Part shown: piece after piece, positions 54,201-60,200 of the stretch
Numbering within the stretch: the first letter of the stretch is position 1
How the letters are laid out: the number at the start of each line of letters is the position of its first letter
Origin: Paraescarpia echinospica
Lineage: Eukaryota; Annelida; Polychaeta; Sabellida; Siboglinidae
Assembly: GCA_020002185.1 (NCBI GenBank)
Contig: CM034541.1
Location: 49,117,480 to 49,181,479, forward strand
Direction of reading: 5' to 3'
DNA: 64,000 nt
The notes under the pieces: model-generated
Seen by the model: only the letters and a program-made list of their open reading frames with translations
What the model was told of the DNA's origin: nothing
The model's database searches: none
Translations under genes and position numbers: made by a program

Positions 54201-57200
54201 CCTCGGCCAGAAATTCTCCGAAGTTGCAAGTGGATGCTAGCCTCCGGAGTTCTGCCGCAAATGTGGCGACCCCCTCGCCCTCTTTCTGGTTGCGTTGGTG
54301 GAATTTGAATCTTTCCGCCACTGTAAGCCGACGTGGCTTCAGATGGCTTTTTAGTTTCTCAGTTATTTGCTCAAACGACAACTCTGCCGGGCTTTGAGAA
54401 CTGACGAGACTTTTAAGAAGAAGATACATTTCCGGGCCTACCAGAGTGAGTAGTGTAGCCACTTTCTTCCTGTCGGCGGCCTCTCTCACAGATTCGTCCA
54501 CGCCGCTGCCCACTGCACCAACATTGTTTGCAACGAAATACAGTTCTAGCCGCTCCAAATACGCTTCCAAGTCACTACTGCCGTCGTATGGCTCTATTTG
54601 ACCAATGTTTGTCATCCTCATCGCCAATTGTTATGTTTTAGTATAAATATAGATGTAATTATCAAGTGACAGTGGTGCACATGTTTATTTCGTATCAGCG
54701 CGACACACAGACAGACATACAGATAGACCGCGATAGTCCATGTCACACAAATGCGTTGTGTATAAGCTGTGTATAGTATTTGCACAAGTGTCTGTCACAT
54801 ACATTACAACACTGAAGTCCTAGAGCCAGCCTGCAGGCTGGGTAAACAAGCTGACGCTGTATCATGACCAGACAGAGTCGAATAGCCTGAAGGCGTACCG
54901 GCCGTCCCGCCCAGGTCAGAGTCCAATAGCCCGGAGGCATGCCGGCCTTCCCGTGCTTTAGCGTAGTGATACACTAAAAACTAGTCTGACCAGTCAGGAC
55001 ATAAAAGGCCACTGCGGCTCCACTAGCGGCCACATTTGAAATTCTTCGCGTTCAGTTGGTTATCGAATCACGTATCAGTGTTGACTCCACCTCCCTCCCC
55101 TCCTGCCAAGAGACTAGTTATAAGTGTGGGATTTTCACAACACGCACATGCGATAATTTTTAGTTTTTCTGACGGTTTTCCCTGTTTCTAAATGGTACAC
55201 GAGGTTTTGCCTGAAAGTTTTTTCCTCCTACAAGTGTACGCAGGGTTTTTAGGGCGGTAATTAAAATAGGATTAATAAACGGTGTGACGGAATGGCCCCA
55301 CCTCTCTCTGAGATGTGGTAATAGTTAGTAGTTTTAATCGTCTAAATGTCTGGGAGGCGGCTTTTTAATAACAAGATTTAACAAGATTGCCACCCAGAGA
55401 ATTAACTCTAGATGGCAGGTGGACAAGGAAGCCCTTTGGCTTATCGAGAGTCCGACCCTTTTATCTATGTGTATCCCGCCCGTCTGAGGTATGTGTCGAT
55501 TTTATTTTTAAACATATTCACGCTACTAGCACCCACACAATCAGCAGGTAATCTGTTCCATTCATTTACAGTCCTTTGTGAAAATGAAAACTTTCTTATA
55601 TCCAATCTACTCTGCTCCTTTGCTAATGCAAGTTCATGTCCTCTAGTCCTTCTATCTTTCTTAACTGAGAAAAACATATTTCTATCAATATTTTCATAAC
55701 CCTTCAATATTTTAAACACTTCTATCTGATCTCCTCTCAATCTCCTGGTCTCTAGTGTTGTTAAACCGCATTTTTTTAGGCGTATTTCGTAACTAAGATC
55801 CCTCAGATTTGGTATCATTTTAGTTGCTCTCCTCTGCACTCTTTCTAGCATATCGCTTGAATACAATATTCTAAATGAGGCCTAACTATTGTTTTGTACA
55901 GCAGTATTATTAGCTCTTTTTCCTTATATGTTATGTTTTGCCTAATTAATCCAAGGATTTGATTTCCCTTTGAAGCTGCAATTCCGCACTGCTCTGAAAT
56001 CTTCATATCAGCACTAATGGTTAACCCTAAGTCCTTTTCTTTTACAGTAGTACTTAGTACCATTGTATACTCTACTTCTTCGTTCCCATGTCCTGTGTGG
56101 AGGAATTTACATTTCCCAAAATTGAACAGCATTTGCCACTTTTCAGACCATTTGATCAACCTGTCAAGATCATCTTGTAAATGCTGTCTATCTAAATAGT
56201 TCTGGTGTATTACCATAATTTAAATATGGTATTCTATAATGTGGGCCTTGTTTTTAGAATGAATAGGTAAAATAAATGTGGAATGTGTAGGTAAAATAAA
56301 TGTGGCAATGTTTAAGACCTCAAATGGCCCACATTTGATTGTATTGTGTTTTTGGCTAATAACTCATCCAGTTATGTGGTGAGTAATAAATAAATGTCAG
56401 AAGGTTATTCTGGTCACATTTCTCCCATATCTGGTGTTGTCTTGTTGCATTGCGTAAATATTTTTTGTCACAATTTCAGGAGTATTGTTTATTATATTGT
56501 GGGGCAAGTTATATTTAAGACATTGTTTTGCAAATTCATGTTTAGTTCTGACGGTAAGTATATTTTTAGATTTCCGAGTATCATGATATATATTAGCAAT
56601 GTAATGTATACTATTTTTAACAAATTAAGTTGCTTAAACAGTGTCTCGGTGTGTTAATTATATCCACTTAACATTATTATACGAACAGTTTTTTAAATTT
56701 TCATTAATTTGTTTACTTTGTATCCCCATGCCAATATACAATAGTTTATATGTGATAACACTAAAGAATCATACAAAATTTTTTTTATTTCAAATGATAA
56801 TACATATTTTAGCCTATTTAATATGACAATCATTTTTGTACATTTATTAGAAATAGTATTTTTTTTTTTTTCCAATTTAAGTTTGTCAAGAGTTAACCCG
56901 AGAAAATTAAATTCATCCACTTTTTTAATAGTTGTATTGTCTATTTTAATTGTAAAGGTTTGTATACTTTTGGTGGGGACATGAAAAATCATATATTTAG
57001 ATTTGGTTTTATTTAGTGATAGTTTATTTATATTTAGCCATTCAACAACTTTGGAAAGTTCATAGTTTATTAAAGATTAAATTGTGTTATTTTGTATATT
57101 ATCACTAAAGATGTTAAAGTACTAAATAACGTGGTGTCATCTGCATATACTATAAATTTAAATATACTACTAGCTTGTGAAAAGTCATTTATATATATAC

Positions 57201-60200
57201 GATAAATAGCAATGGCCCAAGGATTGAACCTTGTGGGACACCAACTACTATTGGTAAAACTTCAGATTTTATTTCTTCAATTTTGACATACTGTTTACGA
57301 TTATTTAAATAACTTTTAAACAGAAGTAGAGCTGCATCGTCAATGCCGTAATATCTCAATTTGCTTAATAAAATGGTGTGGTCAATAGTGTCAAAAGCTT
57401 TAGAAAGATCGAGAAATATGTTAATTGGAACATAATTTTATCCATTTGCGTTATAATTCTATCTACTAATTCTAATGCAGCATATTAAGTTGAATGTCTC
57501 GGTCTAAAGCCGCACTGACTGTCAACAAGTAGGTTCCTGTCATTAAAATATTATGATAACTGTGTAAATATTATTTTGGCAATTGTTGGAAATAAAGAAA
57601 TGGGCCTATAATTTTTGAATAATGTAATACCACCTTTCTTAAAAATAGGAATTACTTAATTAATTTTGAGTTCATCAGAAAAATTCCAGTGTTTAACACT
57701 TGATTTATTAATATAGTTATTGATTTTATTATTGCGCATTCAATTATTTTTAATAATTTAGAAGAAATACCATCAATTTCACATGTTTTGTTGGTAGACT
57801 TTGTATAGTTTACTTTACAGTTTCCTCATCAATGTTATGAAATCTAAATAGAATATTTATAGTTTTATTGAAATAATAACTAGTTTTTAGTACCATCATA
57901 GTTAATATCATTTGCTATAATCTGAGTAATGTTTGTAAAAAATATATTAAATTTAGTAGCGATTGCTTGTTTATCCGTTAATTTTTCATCATTTTCTTTA
58001 AAGAATGTTGGACATTTAATCTGGGTTTTTTTCTTAGAGAGAAAGTCATTTATTACTTTCCTTGTATTTGTAATGTCATTTTTGTAACGATTAAAACATG
58101 AATTTTTTAGAATTCCATTATACGTTTTAAGGTTAATGCTAATTGTTTCATAATTTGGCAAATTTGGATTGGTTAATTTTATTTGTTTATAGAGATTATC
58201 TCGGTATCTGATCGACTTGAGCAAACCCTGACTGATCCATGTAGATTATTTATCAAATTTTATTAATTTGCTTGGCATGTGCTTTTTTTAGACCTTATTA
58301 TTTCTTTACGTATGATATCATAATTTAAATTTGGATTAGCATTTGGAGCTTTATTAAGTTTATTGTATATTTCATCTGATTTAATTTCATGTCTAACGTT
58401 CTGCATTGCCTGTTTGCTTAAAATATTTATCTTTATATATTTGGGAGGAGGTTCTCTCATTTGGGTAATATCTATAGTTATGAAGTATGGCTAATGATCA
58501 GAAAATCTTTTAGTTAATATCCCTGCCGTACTTTTTAAAACAGCTTTATCAAGTTTGCAGAAAAAATTGTCTGTCAGCGTTCCGTTTGATCTTGTAAATC
58601 TGGTGGGGAGAGTTATTTCGGGGTAAAGGCTATGTGAAGTTACGGTGTTAAAAAGTTGCTGTAGTTATCATTTTCATTTATTTTGAGTAAATTAATATTA
58701 AAGTCTCCTGCCATAATTAGTTCATGATTATATTTTTCCAATGATGCTACAACTGATGAAAATTCATTTATAAAGGCATTTATCTCTTCATTATATGTTC
58801 TTGGTGGTCTATATATGTTCCCAATAGTTAATGTTTTTGACAAGTTGTCACCATTTACTTTAATTATCAAGCCTTCCCAATGTTTATATGTATTAAGGTT
58901 CATAATTACTTCTGCTTTATATTTAGTATCAATATATTTGAACCTTGGGGGGTGGAGTGAAGGGGGTTGGTGAGCCTCAGCCTCTTCACAGTCACCATAT
59001 TCCACACCTATGTAATGTATAAAGTAAGCATTCCAAACATTGCTTTACTTGGTATATTGTCACTGCTGAACGTTGCCGAGTGCTGGAAACAACTAGGAGC
59101 AGAAGATCAGTGCTATAGCAGTGCCACCTGGTGACTAACCACTCCTGTCAACAGTGCCACCTGGTGGCTTAGTGGTCCTATATTGACAATTATTTAGACA
59201 GGACATTGCGAGACACAGAAAAAGAATAATGCTTTATCAGAAAATTATAGTCACAGAAATAAGGACTGTTTCGTTGTTAGCCAGCCCAGAAAATTGTTGT
59301 TTTGATGTTGGTCTTTGCTGTGTTCTGCATTGATATGTAGTTACATTCATGTTGTTGGTGCTTCTTCACAGCCTACTGGGTGATCTTGCGTGAAGACAGC
59401 ATCTTGTCGATCAAACGTGACGTTCGAATCAGGCGGCGCAGTCTCCAAACAATGATTACGACTGCTTCGTTCGAACTGCCCCCTCAGTGCGACTGTCACC
59501 CGTTGACCACAGGTAAGCTTCCTACCTTCTTGTGTGATTTACTCATTCATGAATCAGGTGTGTTGATGGTCAAATGTGTAGTGTGTCAATAGTTTAGTAG
59601 TACGCACAGGTAGTTAAAGGGAGCTGGTTTGTTCCTCATGTATGTTAATTAACGTAGTATTCTTATAAGCAGAATAACAATGTTGAAAGTTTATTGCCCG
59701 CCGGTTGTATTGATTAAGTCAGAAACAGAGTTCATTATTTGACTTTTTAGCCCGTGAAAGGTAAGTAGACATACAGATTATATGCCACTCTATTGGCAAT
59801 ATAATGTATGCTGGTCGGGTTATTCAACCGTACAACTCTTTGATGTTCAGGACAGTCACAGTATTCCCACATTCTGGGAAAGCATTTGAGTGAACTTCCT
59901 GCTAATAATTACCACTCAGGCTGATATTGAGCCGTGCAACAGACAACTAACCTTTAAAAAAGCATAGTCTTTAAAATCCTTAAAGAATTGACTCTCGTGT
60001 TTATACCTGGCAATTTGGAAGACTGAATAACCGTATGGTAAACTACACAGAGGCATACCAATATTACCAGATTGCAGTTACAAATTATTTATTATTTTGT
60101 TCAATAATTAGTTGGGAGTAGTTACCACATGTGCACTAAAAAGCAACACAGAGTACGGTGGCGTTGTGATAAGAGCTCACACTCTCAATGAATACATTTT

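Larger units (their letters stand above)
50880..54808 (-). mobile_element. Ty3/gypsy LTR retrotransposon, degenerate
   Basis: Two 180-bp LTRs bound an internal region read on the minus strand in the order Gag with zinc knuckle, protease, reverse transcriptase, RNase H, integrase, which is the Ty3/gypsy order. LTRs run TGTTATG...ATTACA and differ at about five positions by eye. Directly inside the 5' LTR (minus-strand sense) lies TGGCGATGAGGATG, a plausible primer-binding site overlapping the Gag start. Lesions: frameshift after protease, TAG and TGA stops in pol, and deletion of the YxDD part of RT. GC content is higher than in the neighbouring introns. Confidence 0.93.
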
